Shown: piece by piece, positions 5,847 through 7,140 of the stretch
How the letters are laid out: every line of letters begins with the position of its first letter
How positions within the stretch are numbered: the first letter of the stretch is position 1
DNA from: Immundisolibacteraceae bacterium
Lineage (GTDB): Bacteria; Pseudomonadota; Gammaproteobacteria; Immundisolibacterales; Immundisolibacteraceae
Direction of reading: 5' to 3'
NCBI GenBank assembly: GCA_016763355.1
Contig: JAESTY010000118.1
Coordinates: 1-7,140, forward strand
Length of the DNA: 7,140 nt
Made by a program: the position numbers and the translations under genes
The notes under the pieces: generated by a model
Told to the model about the DNA's origin: nothing
Seen by the model: only the letters and a program-made list of their open reading frames with translations
Databases searched by the model: none

Positions 5847-7121
5847 CTAGCGCAGGGATCTTGGCAATGACTCGGGAGTAAAATCAGCCTTTTTCGCATC
5901 TGGCGGGTTATATTTCCAACCATCTTCAGAGCGATAAAGCACGGTCGCGTGCAAACGTTGAACGTCATAAACCCCAACGATTGAAATACCAACCCCAGAT
6001 TGCCCAGAGTCTAATCTGATGTCTTTATCGTTGTAGGCTAACGCCGAAACACGCCATAGATCGCCCTTTCGATCAAAACTCTCAATCCAGGACATCATCG
6101 GCGCATTAACGTCTTTATCAACGTGGAGTAGACGCTTACTGTTTAGGTGGCTCTGTGGAGGCGTCGCCTCAAGTAACCAGACTTCACGAGGCTCCCAAAC
6201 TTCATTAAAATTCCAATAAGGTGCCTCATCTAAGCGCATATCTGGGAAGCGTTCTGCCGGATCAGTTTTACTTAAATCAAGCCCTCTAATTTGTCCATGG
6301 GCCACCGCCATAATCCACCGAGAACCGACAATCTGCCAATCCTGGTACCAGGTCGGTTCTAAATTAATGCCGAAAGTTTCATCGGTCAGGAAATCTGTCG
6401 CAGATACTGGGTCGGCCCAGGCACCACTTGAGAGTCGACGTACTCGGCGAATACTCTTGATATAAGCATAGGTATCGGCCAAACGACCATCGCTGTAGTT
6501 AACCGTCAATATCCCCAAACCACGGGAATCTTGAGGATAAAGATTAATCAGCGACTCATATTTAGTAATTTCCCCACCATCGCTATAAGGGGCGGACAGC
6601 CGGCCATTGGTAAGAAACCGTTTGTAGCGCCAACCCATTTCACGTTGGAGCCCCTTCTTCCCGTCAATGACCAGAAAATACATCGGATCGAGGTCTAAAG
6701 TGTCGGCAACCCATCCGTAACGAAGGATGTTGTAGGCCAGTTTATATCCAGCCTGAGGATCAGTTTCGTCTATCTCTGGAAAAGGAATCCCGCTGGTATA
6801 GTTTTGAAGTAACAGATCACTGCCCAATGTTGCCTGACCAGCGAATTTTTGTGTCACTTCGGCAGCCCGAGGTTCCACACCCATCGGTCTGGTGGGCTGC
6901 AGCTCCATGGTCCAGCCATGCTGACGAATCATCATCTCCTGGGAATCAGCTAGCAAATCCCCAAGTAAATGGCCGTCAAACTGTTGTCCTTTTAACTCAT
7001 CGATATTCGCAGCTGATAACACCGTTCCCGGCGTAATATCGGCCATAGCCACACTTGTTACCATTCCGGCTGCGCACCCTAACAGCACCGCTCTTGCCAT
7101 AATTCCCTTTAACTGCTTCAT
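5847..7121 (-). CDS. DUF1329 family envelope protein
   Basis: A 424-residue secreted protein of the DUF1329 family (Pfam PF07044), often labelled outer membrane lipoprotein-sorting protein for its LolA/LolB-like fold. Residues 1–27 form a signal peptide (basic start, hydrophobic core, SVAMA before Asp28). The mature protein has family-like stretches: GYKLAYNILRYGW near 125, GILTVNYSDGRLADTYAYI near 205, RRVRRLSSG, and a long aromatic-rich C-terminal half with W/Y-containing strands. Length is slightly under the usual 440–460. LLGC at 13–16 resembles a lipobox but sits too early in the signal, so a soluble periplasmic protein is favoured. DUF1329 genes usually pair with a DUF1302 outer-membrane protein and often with RND/YCF48-like genes, and are tied in the literature to hydrophobic compound or surfactant handling; the molecular role is not settled. 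GGGAGAGGG (7138–7130) lies 8 nt before the ATG, and the close right edge hides any partner. Confidence 0.9.
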   Translation of the reverse strand: MKQLKGIMARAVLLGCAAGMVTSVAMADITPGTVLSAANIDELKGQQFDGHLLGDLLADSQEMMIRQHGWTMELQPTRPMGVEPRAAEVTQKFAGQATLGSDLLLQNYTSGIPFPEIDETDPQAGYKLAYNILRYGWVADTLDLDPMYFLVIDGKKGLQREMGWRYKRFLTNGRLSAPYSDGGEITKYESLINLYPQDSRGLGILTVNYSDGRLADTYAYIKSIRRVRRLSSGAWADPVSATDFLTDETFGINLEPTWYQDWQIVGSRWIMAVAHGQIRGLDLSKTDPAERFPDMRLDEAPYWNFNEVWEPREVWLLEATPPQSHLNSKRLLHVDKDVNAPMMSWIESFDRKGDLWRVSALAYNDKDIRLDSGQSGVGISIVGVYDVQRLHATVLYRSEDGWKYNPPDAKKADFTPESLPRSLR

Positions 7122-7140
7122 CAGAAAAACCCTCTCCCGG

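Noticed and set aside
7074..7085. Lipobox-like LLGC in the DUF1329 signal peptide
   Set aside because: The cysteine falls after only about five hydrophobic residues, too early for lipoprotein processing; cleavage after AMA fits better.

Overview
The window reads like ordinary chromosomal DNA of a gammaproteobacterium, probably a free-living aerobe able to handle hydrophobic or aromatic compounds. This rests on two things. The FmdB-type zinc-ribbon gene at the left edge overlaps the start codon of a further gene, as in the fmdB–DUF502–aspS neighbourhood common in Gammaproteobacteria. The right side carries the DUF1329 / YCF48-like / MMPL-type RND set found in hydrocarbon- and steroid-handling Gammaproteobacteria. 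The genus cannot be fixed from sequence alone. Every gene lies on the minus strand, so transcription runs from high to low coordinates. No tRNA, rRNA, CRISPR array, insertion sequence or phage gene was seen.

In transcription order: (1) a DUF1329 envelope protein with a signal peptide (7121–5847), followed by a terminator-like hairpin. (2) A 534-bp AT-rich gap with a candidate promoter and dyads. (3) A YCF48-like beta-propeller gene (5312–4311) interrupted by an in-frame TAG at 5084–5082. (4) A 783-residue RND/MMPL transporter (4243–1892). (5) A small Rieske [2Fe-2S] ferredoxin (1825–1511), closed by a strong intrinsic terminator. (6) A separately expressed DsbA-fold 2-hydroxychromene-2-carboxylate isomerase-like protein (1289–693) with its own Shine-Dalgarno, a dyad upstream and a terminator downstream. 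(7) A 372-bp gap that includes a short coding-like stretch on the plus strand. (8) The FmdB-type zinc-ribbon protein (320–3).

The inferred theme is envelope traffic of a hydrophobic compound. DUF1329, the propeller and the RND pump would form an envelope module; a DUF1302 partner is expected just beyond position 7140 but is not visible. The Rieske ferredoxin would supply electrons to an oxygenase encoded elsewhere, and the isomerase would act on an aromatic or thiol-conjugated intermediate. The substrate is unknown. The most notable anomaly is the nonsense codon in the propeller gene, whose reading frame is otherwise intact on both sides.
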